Shown: positions 8,917 to 18,127 of the stretch, in pieces
Layout: every line of letters starts with the position of its first letter
How positions within the stretch are numbered: the first letter of the stretch is position 1
Source: Bradyrhizobium viridifuturi
Lineage (GTDB): Bacteria; Pseudomonadota; Alphaproteobacteria; Rhizobiales; Xanthobacteraceae
DNA: 64,000 nucleotides
Reading direction: 5' to 3'
Assembly (NCBI RefSeq): GCF_001238275.1
Contig: NZ_LGTB01000014.1
Location: 1 to 64,000, forward strand
Made by a program: the position numbers and the translations under genes
Notes under the pieces: generated by a model
Told to the model about the DNA's origin: nothing
Database searches by the model: none
What the model saw: the letters and a program-made list of their open reading frames with translations, nothing else

Positions 8917-9768
8917 ATGTCGGAGACTTCGCAAGAGGCCAAGCCTGAGCGCTACGTCCGTCCCTTAAGTGCGGAATCGTCGGGCTCGGCGCCGGGCAGG
9001 GGACGCCTCAACGGCCGCCGCATCCTGGTGGTCGGCGGCGGCCAGCGCGTGTTCGATGCCGCGACCGATCCGATCGGCAACGGCCGCGCCATGAGCCTGC
9101 TGTTCGCACGCGAGGGCGCGCAGGTCGCGGTCGCCGACCTCAACCGCGCCTCCGCCGACGACACGGTCGCGCGGATCGCGGCCGACGGCGGCCGAGGTTT
9201 TTCGATCGCCGCTGATGTCACCAGGGAGGCCGACGTCATCAGGATGATTGATGAGGCGCATCAAGGCATGGGTGGGCTCGACGGCATGGTGCTGAACATC
9301 GGCACCTTCGGCAAGACCGGGCTCGACAATGTCAGCGCCGAGGAGTGGAACCGGATCTACGACGTCAACGTCCGCGGCCCGATGCTGTGCTGCCGCGCCG
9401 CGTTGCCGAAATTCGCGGACGGCGGCTCGATCGTCTTCATCTCCTCGATCGCGGCGCTGAAGGCGGGATCGCAGATGGCGGTGTACGATTCCTCCAAGGC
9501 GGCGCTCGGCGGCCTGATGCGCAACATCGCGCATACCGGTGCGCGGCGCGGCATCCGTGCCAATTTGGTCTATCCCGGGCTGGTCGACACGCCGAACGGC
9601 CGCGAGGCCGGCGCCGGCCGGCCGTCGCGCGGCAAGAGCCAGGTCCCGTTCGGCCGCCAGGCGACGGCGTGGGAGATCGCCTATGCCGTGCTGTTCTTCA
9701 TGTCGGACGAAAGCGTCTATGTCACTGCACAGACGCTGGCGGTGGATAGCGGGCTGAGCGGGATGTAG
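8917..9768 (+). CDS. Short-chain dehydrogenase/reductase
   Basis: This is a 283-residue Rossmann-fold oxidoreductase. The catalytic Ser and YxxxK are visible in FISSIAALKAGSQMAVYDSSK (near residues 179-199). The cofactor loop is unusual: the standard TGxxxGIG is replaced by VVGGGQRVFDAATDPIGNG, an enlarged loop, and the NNAG motif is LNIGTFG. An N-terminal extension of about 35 residues precedes the fold. It is the last gene of the TetR operon and probably oxidises or reduces an alcohol or ketone intermediate of that pathway. Confidence 0.85.
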   Translation: MSETSQEAKPERYVRPLSAESSGSAPGRGRLNGRRILVVGGGQRVFDAATDPIGNGRAMSLLFAREGAQVAVADLNRASADDTVARIAADGGRGFSIAADVTREADVIRMIDEAHQGMGGLDGMVLNIGTFGKTGLDNVSAEEWNRIYDVNVRGPMLCCRAALPKFADGGSIVFISSIAALKAGSQMAVYDSSKAALGGLMRNIAHTGARRGIRANLVYPGLVDTPNGREAGAGRPSRGKSQVPFGRQATAWEIAYAVLFFMSDESVYVTAQTLAVDSGLSGM

Positions 9769-9780
9769 CGGGGACTGCTG

Positions 9781-9808
9781 CACCTCTCGCCGCAGGCGGG
9801 GCGAGGTG
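9781..9808. terminator. Hairpin between convergent genes
   Basis: CACCTC and GAGGTG pair at the outer edge of a GC-rich hairpin between the convergent SDR and LysR genes. It lacks a clear T-run, so it is terminator-like only. Confidence 0.45.
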
Positions 9809-9824
9809 AAGTGAAGGAGCGTCG

Positions 9825-10820
9825 CTATTCGGCGGCGATGCTGGTCGGAATCGGAAGCGCCACCTTCGGGCCCGTCTTTGCTGCACGGCGGCTCTTCTTG
9901 CCGAAGCGGCTGCCGGCCAGCAGCGCGGCGGCGGCGCGCAGTTGCTCGCGCAGCCATTGATTGGTGGTGTCGCCCTCGGCGGTGGCATGCCAATAGAGAT
10001 AATTGACGTGCGGGCTGATCGGGAACGGGCAGGGGAAGCACTGCAGCAGCCCGGGGTCCTCCAGCACGGAAGCTGCGCTTTCCGACGCCGTCAGCAGCAT
10101 GTTGCTGCGGCTCACGACGTGGCAGGCGGTCGCGAAATTCTGGCAGGTCAGGCGAACGGTGCGGGTCAGGCCGAGGCGCTGGAACTGGAAGTCCTCGAAC
10201 GACAGGCCGCTGCGCCGCGACGTCACGCAGACATGCTCCATGCGCAGATAAGCCTTCTTGTCGAGCCGCGTGCCGAGCTCGGGATGGCCGCGGCGGGCGA
10301 ACACCGCGATATGCTCGGTCAGGATCTGCTCGCGCCGCACCTCGGTCGAGAGCGGCAATAGCGTGTCGATCGCGACGTCGAGCGTGCCGGCGGCAAGCTC
10401 GCGCTCCAGGTTGTTGCGCTCGCTGCGCACGGTGGCGATTTCGACCAGCGGCGCGAGGCTGCTGATCCGGTTGATCAGCGCGCTCAGAATCGGCGCCTCC
10501 AGATTGTTGCGCAGGCCGATCACGAACCGCTTCGGCGTCCTGGCCGGATCGAAGCGGTTGGTGTGGGTCAGCGTCGTCTCGAGGCCGTTGAGCGCCTGCC
10601 GCACGGTGGTGATGATCTGGCGTGCCAGCGGGGTCGGCGTCATCACGTGATGGCGGCGCACGAACAGCGGATCGTTGAACATCGCGCGCAGCCGGCTCAG
10701 CGCATGGCTCACCGCGGGCTGCGTCAGGTTGAGGCGGAAGCAGGCGCGGCTGACGCCGCCCTCGGAATAGATCGCGTCGAACACCACGAACAGGTTCAGA
10801 TCGATATCGCGCACATGCAT
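9825..10820 (-). CDS. LysR-family transcriptional regulator
   Basis: This is a 331-residue LysR-type activator. Its N-terminal winged helix (GGVSRACFRLNLTQPAVSHA, near residues 20-39) is of the NodD/PcpR-like subgroup, followed by a substrate-binding domain and a basic tail. I use ATG 10820; the longer frame begins with TTG 10832 and adds only four residues. It is divergent from the sugar-type ABC importer and lies beside a palindrome at 10841-10858, so it probably controls that importer in response to the imported compound. Confidence 0.88.
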   Translation of the reverse strand: MHVRDIDLNLFVVFDAIYSEGGVSRACFRLNLTQPAVSHALSRLRAMFNDPLFVRRHHVMTPTPLARQIITTVRQALNGLETTLTHTNRFDPARTPKRFVIGLRNNLEAPILSALINRISSLAPLVEIATVRSERNNLERELAAGTLDVAIDTLLPLSTEVRREQILTEHIAVFARRGHPELGTRLDKKAYLRMEHVCVTSRRSGLSFEDFQFQRLGLTRTVRLTCQNFATACHVVSRSNMLLTASESAASVLEDPGLLQCFPCPFPISPHVNYLYWHATAEGDTTNQWLREQLRAAAALLAGSRFGKKSRRAAKTGPKVALPIPTSIAAE

Positions 10821-10840
10821 GGAAATAATCAATCCGTATC

Positions 10841-10858
10841 CGTCGAATGCATTTGACG
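10841..10858. promoter_or_regulatory. Probable LysR operator
   Basis: CGTCGAATG-CATTTGACG is a 9+9 inverted repeat with one mismatch, in the 91-bp gap between divergent lysR and the importer operon. LysR proteins usually bind such dyads in the shared promoter. Confidence 0.55.
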
Positions 10859-10911
10859 AATATCAGTCGGCACTCTTAAAGTCTCAAGCAAAATAATACC
10901 TGGAGGAAACG

Positions 10912-11937
10912 ATGAGCGTGCAATCGCCATCGCGCGGCGTTGCTGTCCCTGCGGCATCATCTCGCTCGGGCTCAATGTTCGCAAAGCCGAGCCAGGAGCA
11001 GATCGTGCTCCTGATCACGATCGCGCTGCTGGTGGTGTTCGGCCTGACGCTGAACGGCTTTGCCACCGTCTCCAACCTGCTCAATCTGTTGCGCAGTATT
11101 TCCATCCTCGGCGTGCTCGGCCTCGGCATGGGGCTGATCGTGATCAGCCGCGGCATCGACCTCTCCGAGGTCGCGATCATGGCCGGTTCCTGGGCGATCG
11201 CGTTGATCTACATGCAGAACGGCATGCCCGTTTTCACGGCAGTGCTGCTGGCGCTGGCAATCGCGGTGCTGATCGGCGTCGTGAACGGCGTGATGGTCGC
11301 CTTCGTCGAGGCGCCGGCGCTGTTCGTGACGCTGGCCGCCGGCTTCGTGATCTATGGCCTCGCATTCTGGATCGCGCCGGCCTGGGTGGTCTACGCGCCA
11401 AAGGACGCGCCGGGCCTGATGTATCTCGGCGCCGGACGACTGTTCGGCATCCCGGTTCCAATCCTGGTGTTCGCGATCGCGGCGATCGCGATGCACCTGT
11501 TCCTGTCGCGCACCTCGGTCGGCCGCTTCATCTATGCGCAGGGCGACAATCCGGAGGCGGCGCGGCTGACCGGCATTCCGCTGCGGCCGCTGATCGTGCT
11601 CGAGCACGTGCTGGTTGCGCTGCTCGCCTGGATTGCAGGCCTGGTCTGGGTCGGCACCACGGGCAGCATGCAGATGGCGATCACGCAGGGGACCATGATC
11701 TTCGACGTCGTGCTGGTCGTCGTGATCGGCGGCATCAGCCTGATCGGCGGCCGCGGCAGCGTGTTCAGCGTCGTGGTCGGCTGCATCCTGATCGGCACGC
11801 TGCTCAACGCCTTCACCATCATGGACGTCAACAGCGAGGTGCAGAACATCATCAAGGGCGTGGTGCTGCTGGCGGCGATCGTGCTCGACAACTGGCTGCA
11901 TCCCCGCGACGAGGAGACCGCGCGGCAAGGCGACTGA
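10912..11937 (+). CDS. Ribose-type ABC transporter permease
   Basis: This is an inner-membrane permease of the RbsC/BPD_transp_2 family, 341 residues with about nine or ten hydrophobic segments. It has the family's GLGMGLIVISRGIDLSEVA block near residue 70 and the VVVIGGISLIGGRGS block near residue 275. A good ribosome site (TGGAGGAAACG) precedes ATG 10912. It is the first gene of the importer operon and pairs with a second, lactonase-fused permease at 13136. The substrate may be a sugar acid, sugar lactone or related compound. Confidence 0.9.
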   Translation: MSVQSPSRGVAVPAASSRSGSMFAKPSQEQIVLLITIALLVVFGLTLNGFATVSNLLNLLRSISILGVLGLGMGLIVISRGIDLSEVAIMAGSWAIALIYMQNGMPVFTAVLLALAIAVLIGVVNGVMVAFVEAPALFVTLAAGFVIYGLAFWIAPAWVVYAPKDAPGLMYLGAGRLFGIPVPILVFAIAAIAMHLFLSRTSVGRFIYAQGDNPEAARLTGIPLRPLIVLEHVLVALLAWIAGLVWVGTTGSMQMAITQGTMIFDVVLVVVIGGISLIGGRGSVFSVVVGCILIGTLLNAFTIMDVNSEVQNIIKGVVLLAAIVLDNWLHPRDEETARQGD

Positions 11938-12010
11938 AACGAGTGTCCCCGCGCCAAAATCAATCATAACAAATCCAAATCAATCAAAAGAATTTCTTGT
12001 GGAGGAGACG

Positions 12011-13035
12011 ATGAAGACGACGAAGTTCTGGACGATCCTGCTCGCCGGAGTGGCGGTTGCCGCCATGCCGTTCGCGGCATCGGCGCAGGATGAAGGCACC
12101 AAGGCCGGGCGCGAATTGCGCGCCGCCTACGACAAGTCGCTGCAGGGCAAGACCATCGCCTATCTGCCGATCGCGCTCGGCGTGCCGCTGTCGGACGAAT
12201 GGGGCCGCGTGGTGCAGGAAGAGGCCGAGTGGCGCGGCATGAAATATGTCGTGCGCGATCCCAACAACAATCCGTCCGCCATGCAGCAGGCGCTGACCGC
12301 GCTGGTCGACCAGAAGCCCGACGTCCTGATCGTGCAGAACCCAAGCGTGACGCTGCTGATGAAGGATCTCAAGCGCGCCGAGGCCCAGGGCACGCATGTG
12401 ATCCAGGTCAACATGGCCTCGAACTACAAGTCCGGCGCCTTCGTCGGCGTCGACTGGCGCGAAATCGGCAGGATGCTCGCCAACGAAGCCGTCAAGGCCT
12501 GCGGCACCGGCTCCGGCAAGTCGGGCAAGGTGCAGATCGTGCAGGGCGAATTGACCGCGGCCGCCAGCGTCGACCAGGTCGGCGCCATCATGGATGTCCT
12601 GAACAAGGACCCGAACATCAAGGTGGTGTCGAACCAGGCGGCGAACTGGGACGCCAACACCGCGCTCAACATCACCGCGACCGTGATCCAGCAGCATCCC
12701 GATCTCTGCGCCTCGATCGGCTTCTGGGGCATCATGGAGTCGGGCGCCGCGCAAGCGATCCGCAACGCCGGCAAGATCGACGACGTCAAGGTGTTCGCCT
12801 CGGGCGAGGGCTCGCAGCTCGATTGCGATCAGGTCACATCAGGCAATTTCAGCAAGTTCCTCAGCTACAAGGCGACCGAGCAGGGCCACGATCTGATGTT
12901 CGCAGCCGAAACCCTGCTGATGTCCGGCGACAAGCCCGGCACGAAGAACCTGTCCTACTACACGCGGCCGATCTGGATCGATAAGTCGAACGCCTCGCTC
13001 GGCGGCACCTGTTTCGCGCTACCCAAGAAAACTAA
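12011..13035 (+). CDS. Sugar-type ABC solute-binding protein (stop lost by probable 1-nt deletion)
   Basis: This is a periplasmic binding protein of the ribose/xylose class (Peripla_BP_4). It has a signal peptide (TILLAGVAVAAMPFAASA) and repeated Rossmann-like blocks. ATG 12011 follows GGAGGAG; an in-frame GTG at 11999 is too close to that site. As read, the frame runs to 13108 and translates a hairpin. Doubling one C at 13022-13024 gives ...GGTCFALPQEN and TAA at 13033-13035, which is the natural end. The protein feeds the two permeases and the ATPase around it. Confidence 0.85.
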
Positions 13036-13048
13036 CAAGGCGCGGGGC

Positions 13049-13079
13049 AGCCGGCGCGGGGGGCATTCCCGCGCCGGCT
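13049..13079 (+). other. Post-gene stem-loop between binding protein and permease
   Basis: AGCCGGCGCGGG and CCCGCGCCGGCT form a perfect 12-bp stem with a 7-nt loop, 13 bp after the restored stop of the binding-protein gene. No T-run follows. Stem-loops in this position often protect the binding-protein mRNA, so that it outnumbers the permease message. Confidence 0.65.
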
Positions 13080-13135
13080 GTGACAAGGATCAGAATCCGG
13101 ACACGTGAAACCGGATCGAGGGAGTGCTTTGAACG

Positions 13136-15274
13136 ATGTCGATGGCAGTTGATTCCTTTGCCGCGTCGGTGCGGCGGTTTTCACCCCGGCTCCTGCTGTC
13201 GGAGTTGTTGCTGAAACAGTGGTTCGAGCCGGTCGTTCCGTTCACCGTGATGATCGGGCTGTGGGCCTATTTCGCGCTCACCATTCCCGACTACGCCTCG
13301 GTGCAGAACTCGGTGTCGCTGCTGCGGCTGTTCGCCGAATTCGGCTTCGTCGCGCTGGCGATGGGCTTCTGCCTCGTCACCGGCGGCATCGACCTTTCGG
13401 TCGGCGCGATCTTTGCGCTGTGCAATTTCGCGGCGCTGTATTTCCTCCTGGTGCGCGAATGGCCGGTCGGTCTCGCGGTGCCGGCGACGCTCTTGGTCGG
13501 CGCGCTGCTCGGCAGCATCAACGGCTTCCTGATCGGCTTCCTGAAGACGCGGCCGTTCCTGACCACGCTGGTGACGCTGATCATCCTGCGCGCCTCGGTC
13601 AACCTGCTCAACACCTCCTACGCTCAGGTGTTCGCGACCAACTCGGTCGAGAGCGACGCCTGGGATTTCATCGGCGGCGGCAGCGTGCTCGGCATTCCCG
13701 TCAATGCGGCGACGCTGTTCGTGGTGCTCTTGATCTGCCACATCTTCCTGTCGCGCTCGCGCTATGGCTGGCATCTCACCGCGATTGGCGCCAGCCGCAA
13801 GGCGGCGCGTCATGCCGGCATCCGCGTCCGCCTGATGCTGTTCATGACCTATGTGCTGTCGGGCACGCTGTGCGCGGCGAGCGGCATCTTCTATGCGGCA
13901 CGGCAGGCCTCGACGGATTCCACCACCGGTGTCGGCTGGGAATTCCAGGCGCTCACGGCCGTGGTGCTCGGCGGCGTGTCGCTGGCCGGCGGCAAGGGCA
14001 CGGTGTGGCGGGCGATGATCGGCGCGCTGATCATCTTCCTGCTGATCAACGGCCTGGTGCGCATGGGCATCCCGGGCTACGTCACCTCGGCGGTGACCGG
14101 CATGATCCTGCTCGCGGCCGTCGGCATCGACGTCAAATGGTCGAAGAACCGCGGCAAGGCGATCCAGAAGATCTATGTCAATCCGGCCTTCGTGCCGCTG
14201 GCCTCGGCGCCGGCGGTGCAGCCCGGCTCAGCCTCGCCCTATGCGCAGAACGACCGGCTGATCAAGGCGCAGGCGATCGGCGTCGACCAGGTCGAAGGCC
14301 CCGAGGACGTCATCCTCGACCGCCAGGGCCGGCTCTACGGCTCGACCCGCGACGGCAATGTGATCCGCTTCTCCGGACCGAACTTCGAAACCCGCGAGGT
14401 GTTCGCCCATATCGGCGGGCGGCCGCTCGGCATGCAGTTCGATCGCGACGAGAACCTGATCGTCGCCGTCGCCGGCATGGGCGTCTACGGCGTCGCGCCC
14501 GATGGCCGCATCTTCAAGGTCACCGACGAGACCAACCGCACCTGGTACAAGCTGAACGACGACTCGCGCCTGCGCATGGCCGACGACCTCGACATCGCGC
14601 CCGACGGCAAGATCTATTTCAGCGACTGCACCACGCGCTACGAGATGACCACCAACACCCTCGACATCCTCGAGGGCCGGCCGAACGGCCGCGTGGTCTG
14701 CTACGATCCGGCGACCAAGACCACGCGCACGGTGATCAATCACTTCTATTTCCCGAACGGGATCTGCGTCTCCCACGACGGCAAGTCGATCCTGATCGCG
14801 TCGACCTCGCTGTGCAAGGTGTTCCGGCACTGGATCGACGGTCCGAACAAGGGCAAGACCGAAGTGCTGATGGACGAGCTGCCGGGCAATCCCGACAACA
14901 TCAACCGCGCCTCCGACGGCACCTACTGGCTGGCGCTGGTCGGCATCCGCACCCCGACCTTCGACCTCGCCGCGCGAAAGCCCGGCTTCCGCTTGCGCAT
15001 GGTCAAGCAGGTGCCGACCGACGAGTGGCTGGCGCCCGCGCTCAACCATGGCTGCGTGCTGAAGTTCAACGAGAAGGGCGAGGCGCTGGAGTCGTGGTGG
15101 GACCCGACCGGCATCTCGCATTCGACCCTGACCTCGATGCGCGAGCACCAAGGCTATCTCTATCTAGGCGGGCTCGAGAACAACCGGATCGGCCGCATCA
15201 AGCTCGACGGCGTCGACGACAGCTGGACCGGCTACGATGCCTATTGGGGCGCGAAAAGCAGGGTGACGAAATAA
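13136..15274 (+). CDS. ABC permease fused to SMP-30/strictosidine-synthase-like lactonase
   Basis: The 712-residue protein joins two domains. Residues 1-350 are a ribose-type permease (GFCLVTGGIDLSVGAIFALC near residue 80; VVLGGVSLAGGKGT near 280). Residues 375-712 are a six-bladed propeller of the SMP-30/gluconolactonase class. The propeller keeps the putative metal ligands: Glu in EGPEDV (about 390), Asn in YFPNGICVS (about 540) and Asp in GNPDNINRA (about 585). The linker after the last membrane segment is basic (KWSKNRGKAIQK), which by the positive-inside rule places the propeller in the cytoplasm. It would then hydrolyse a lactone as it leaves the channel. The topology and the activity are inferred. 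Confidence 0.85.
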   Translation: MSMAVDSFAASVRRFSPRLLLSELLLKQWFEPVVPFTVMIGLWAYFALTIPDYASVQNSVSLLRLFAEFGFVALAMGFCLVTGGIDLSVGAIFALCNFAALYFLLVREWPVGLAVPATLLVGALLGSINGFLIGFLKTRPFLTTLVTLIILRASVNLLNTSYAQVFATNSVESDAWDFIGGGSVLGIPVNAATLFVVLLICHIFLSRSRYGWHLTAIGASRKAARHAGIRVRLMLFMTYVLSGTLCAASGIFYAARQASTDSTTGVGWEFQALTAVVLGGVSLAGGKGTVWRAMIGALIIFLLINGLVRMGIPGYVTSAVTGMILLAAVGIDVKWSKNRGKAIQKIYVNPAFVPLASAPAVQPGSASPYAQNDRLIKAQAIGVDQVEGPEDVILDRQGRLYGSTRDGNVIRFSGPNFETREVFAHIGGRPLGMQFDRDENLIVAVAGMGVYGVAPDGRIFKVTDETNRTWYKLNDDSRLRMADDLDIAPDGKIYFSDCTTRYEMTTNTLDILEGRPNGRVVCYDPATKTTRTVINHFYFPNGICVSHDGKSILIASTSLCKVFRHWIDGPNKGKTEVLMDELPGNPDNINRASDGTYWLALVGIRTPTFDLAARKPGFRLRMVKQVPTDEWLAPALNHGCVLKFNEKGEALESWWDPTGISHSTLTSMREHQGYLYLGGLENNRIGRIKLDGVDDSWTGYDAYWGAKSRVTK

Positions 15275-16395
15275 AGGGCTTCTTCGATCATCTGCTGCGC
15301 GACATCCGCAGCGTCGTCGACCGCGACGGCGGCCAGAACGCGATCCCGCCGCTCGACGGCGCACTGAGCCCGAACGACCGGCTCGACACCGCGGTGCCGA
15401 TCGGCGAGCCGTTGCCCGGCATCGACGACGTGATCGCCGCCGGCGACGGCGCGGTCTATGTCTCCGCGGGCCGAAAGGTGCTGAAGCTCAGCGGCGCGGA
15501 TTTCTCGACCCGCACTGTCGTCGCCGAGTTCGAGGACGATGCCGGCGGCCTCGCGCTGCATCCGGACGGCCGCCTGCTGGTCTGCGTCGCGGGCAGGGGG
15601 CTGGCCGCGATCCATCCCGCAAAGCCCGCGCCGCGCTGGCTGGATGCGGTCGGCGGCAGCGCGCTCACGGGGTTGTTGTCGGTCACGGCGGCGCCCGATG
15701 GCCGCATCTATGCGGTCGAAGGCAGCATCGGTCGCCGCCCGAGCGAGTGGCGGCACGATCTGATGGAGAAGCGGGCCAATGGCCGCCTGATCGGCTGCGG
15801 CGCCGGCCTCGACAATCCGCAGGTGCTGCTGCGCGACCTGCCATATCCCTATGGCGTGATGGTATCGGCCGACGGCAACAGCCTGTGGCTCACCGAGAGC
15901 TGGGCGCACCGCCTCAGCCGGTTCGCGCTCACTGCGGACGGGCTTGGCCCGCGCGAGACCATCGCCGCCAACATGCCGGGCTATCCGGCGCGGCTGCGTC
16001 CCGACGGTCATGGCGGGCTGTTGCTCGGCATGTTCGCGCGCCGCACCCATCTGATCGAGTTCGTGCTCAAGGAAGACGATTTCCGCGAGGAGATGATGGC
16101 GACGATGCCGCCCGACTACTGGGTGGCGCCGGCGCTGGTCGGCGGCAGCGATTGCCTGGAGCCGATGCAGATCGGCAGCGTCAAGGCGCTCGGCATCCAG
16201 AAGCCGTGGGCGCCGCCGCGCTCCTATGGCCTGCTGGTGCATCTCGATGCCGAGGGCGATGCGACCGACAGCCTGCACAGCCGCGCCGGCGGCCGTTTCC
16301 ACGGCATCACCGCCGCCTGCGCGACGCCTTCAGGCATCGTGATCGCGGCGCGCGGCGTCGGACGGCTGCTGCGCTACACGGGAGAGCTGCGATGA
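15244..16395 (+). CDS. SMP-30/gluconolactonase-like protein lacking metal ligands
   Basis: This six-bladed propeller protein of about 380 residues is a paralogue of the lactonase domain just upstream. Aligned by eye, the three metal-ligand motifs are changed: GPEDV becomes GIDDV, FPNGI becomes YPYGV, and GNPDNI becomes GYPARL. It may be a pseudoenzyme or a binding partner. The start is unclear. The first legal codon is TTG 15244 without a ribosome site; an ATA at 15271, overlapping the upstream TAA and preceded by AGGG, is the coupled position one would expect. The end overlaps the ATPase start as ATGA. The long open frame upstream of 15244 is a shadow of the permease gene. Confidence 0.75.
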   Translation: MGREKQGDEIKGFFDHLLRDIRSVVDRDGGQNAIPPLDGALSPNDRLDTAVPIGEPLPGIDDVIAAGDGAVYVSAGRKVLKLSGADFSTRTVVAEFEDDAGGLALHPDGRLLVCVAGRGLAAIHPAKPAPRWLDAVGGSALTGLLSVTAAPDGRIYAVEGSIGRRPSEWRHDLMEKRANGRLIGCGAGLDNPQVLLRDLPYPYGVMVSADGNSLWLTESWAHRLSRFALTADGLGPRETIAANMPGYPARLRPDGHGGLLLGMFARRTHLIEFVLKEDDFREEMMATMPPDYWVAPALVGGSDCLEPMQIGSVKALGIQKPWAPPRSYGLLVHLDAEGDATDSLHSRAGGRFHGITAACATPSGIVIAARGVGRLLRYTGELR

Positions 16396-17930
16396 ATGAC
16401 GGCGTGATGCAGGCAGCAACCGCGACCCAGTCCGCAGCCAGCGAGCCGGTGCTGCGGATCAGCAACGGCTCCAAGATCTATGGCGGCGTCCACGCCATCG
16501 AAGGCGTCAATTTCGATCTCTATCCCGGCGAGGTGCATGCGCTGGTCGGCGAGAACGGCGCCGGCAAGTCGACGCTGTGCAAGGCGATCGCGGGCGCGAT
16601 CAATCTCACCTCGGGCGACTATCTGCTGGACGGGAAGCCTGCCAATTTCGAGCAGCCGCGCGACGCGCTCGATGCCGGCATCTGCATGGTCTATCAGGAG
16701 ACCAGCCTGGTGCCGACCATGACCGCGGCGCAGAACATCGAGCTCGGCAACGAGAAGCTCTTGACGCGCTTCCGCACGCTGAACATCCAGGCCCAGCAGC
16801 TGTTGCAGTCGCTCAACTTCCACGTCGATCCGGCTACTCCGGTGGCGCTGCTCGGCACCGCCAAGAAGCAGATGGTGGAGATCGCGCGCGCGATCTACAA
16901 CAAGGCGCGCATCATCATCTTCGACGAGCCGACGGCATCGCTGACGCCGGAGGAGATCGTCCATTTCTTCCATCTGGTGCGCGACCTGCGCGCCCGCGGC
17001 GTCTCCATCATCTACATCTCGCACGCACTGGAGGAATCGCTGCAGATCGCCGACCGCATCACCGTGCTGCGCGATGGCAAGCTGGTGATCACTGCGCCCG
17101 CCAAGCAGCTGACCCGCGACGCGCTGGTGCAGCACATGGTCGGGCGCGAGGTGGCGCAGGCGGTCTATGGCGGCAAGGCCAAGACCCACCAGCGCCGCGA
17201 GAAGGTGCTGACGGTCGAGAACGTCACCATGGGCATGGCGGTCAAGAACATGTCGTTCTCGGTCTATGCCGGCGAGGTGGTCGGCATCGCCGGCCTGATC
17301 GGCTCCGGCCGCACCGAGATCGCCAAGATCGTCTACGGCGCGCTGAAGCGCAATCTGGTCAATGGCGGCACCATCCGGCTGCGCGGCAAGCCGATCCGCT
17401 ACCGCGTGCCGCGGCAGGCGATCAATGACGGCATCGCCTACATCACCGAGGACCGCAAGGCCAACGGCTTCTTCGAGACCATGGTGGTCGACGACAACGT
17501 CTATATCGGCAGCCTCGCTACAAAGAAGGGCTGGAGCTTCCTGTTGTCGCGCGCAAAGCGTAGCAAGCTTGCCAATTACTGGGTCGACCGGCTGAAGATC
17601 AGCGCGCTGCAGCGCAAGGCCAGGATCATCGAGCTGTCCGGCGGCAACCAGCAAAAGGTGGTGTTGGCCAAGACCCTGGTGCAGGAGCCCTCGATCATCT
17701 TCTTCGACGAGCCGACGCGCGGCGTCGATGTCGGCACCATCCCGCACATCCACGGCGAAATCCGCCGTCTCGCCGACGAGGGCAAGGCGGTGGTGGTGAT
17801 CTCGTCGTACCTGCCGGAGATCCTCGCAGTGTCCGATCGCATCCTGGTCGCCCGCACCGGCCGCATCGTCGCCGAGTTCGACGCGGCGGACGCGACCCAG
17901 GACAAGATCCTGTACGCCGCCGTGCATTGA
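16392..17930 (+). CDS. Ribose-type ABC transporter ATPase (two nucleotide-binding domains)
   Basis: This 512-residue tandem ATPase resembles RbsA/XylG. Domain 1 has Walker A GENGAGKST (near 55) and Walker B IIIFDEPTASL. Its signature is degenerate (LGTAKKQ). Domain 2 has a non-canonical Walker A (GLIGSGRTE), an intact signature (LSGGNQQ) and FFDEPTRGVD. This asymmetry is normal for the family. The start overlaps the previous stop (ATGA). It completes a five-gene importer: permease, binding protein, permease-lactonase, lactonase-like protein, ATPase. Confidence 0.93.
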   Translation: MNDGVMQAATATQSAASEPVLRISNGSKIYGGVHAIEGVNFDLYPGEVHALVGENGAGKSTLCKAIAGAINLTSGDYLLDGKPANFEQPRDALDAGICMVYQETSLVPTMTAAQNIELGNEKLLTRFRTLNIQAQQLLQSLNFHVDPATPVALLGTAKKQMVEIARAIYNKARIIIFDEPTASLTPEEIVHFFHLVRDLRARGVSIIYISHALEESLQIADRITVLRDGKLVITAPAKQLTRDALVQHMVGREVAQAVYGGKAKTHQRREKVLTVENVTMGMAVKNMSFSVYAGEVVGIAGLIGSGRTEIAKIVYGALKRNLVNGGTIRLRGKPIRYRVPRQAINDGIAYITEDRKANGFFETMVVDDNVYIGSLATKKGWSFLLSRAKRSKLANYWVDRLKISALQRKARIIELSGGNQQKVVLAKTLVQEPSIIFFDEPTRGVDVGTIPHIHGEIRRLADEGKAVVVISSYLPEILAVSDRILVARTGRIVAEFDAADATQDKILYAAVH

Positions 17931-17962
17931 AGGCCGCGACGTCGGCCCCGACTTCTCTCCAT

Positions 17963-18103
17963 CGTCATTCCCCGGTGCGCAATTGCGCACGGGAGCAGGG
18001 ACCGATAGCCACCAATCGCTGTTGTTTTGCAGCGCTGGGGCCGCGGCCTAATTTCAACAACAAAGGCCTGGGGTTATGGGTCCCTGCTTGCGCGGGGACG
18101 ACG
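17963..18103. repeat. Long imperfect inverted-repeat element, copy A
   Basis: This 141-bp element has a left arm CGTCATTCCCCG...AGCAGGGACC and a right arm GGGTCCCTGC...GGGGACGACG that are roughly complementary. Relatives at 50522-50644 and 50804-50927 share the outer CGTC(GTC) ends, the CAGGGACCCAT / ATGGGTCCCTG block and a variable centre. It carries no gene and is likely a non-autonomous palindromic element. Confidence 0.7.
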
Positions 18104-18127
18104 GTTGTGGTGCGGCCAAACCTGCCC

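Noticed and set aside
13219..15243. The long plus-strand frame that continues into the second SMP-30 gene and would give a 1058-residue protein
   Set aside because: Upstream of about 15244 it is the wrong frame of the permease-lactonase gene, with Arg-rich low-complexity composition. Only the part after 15244 has propeller repeats.
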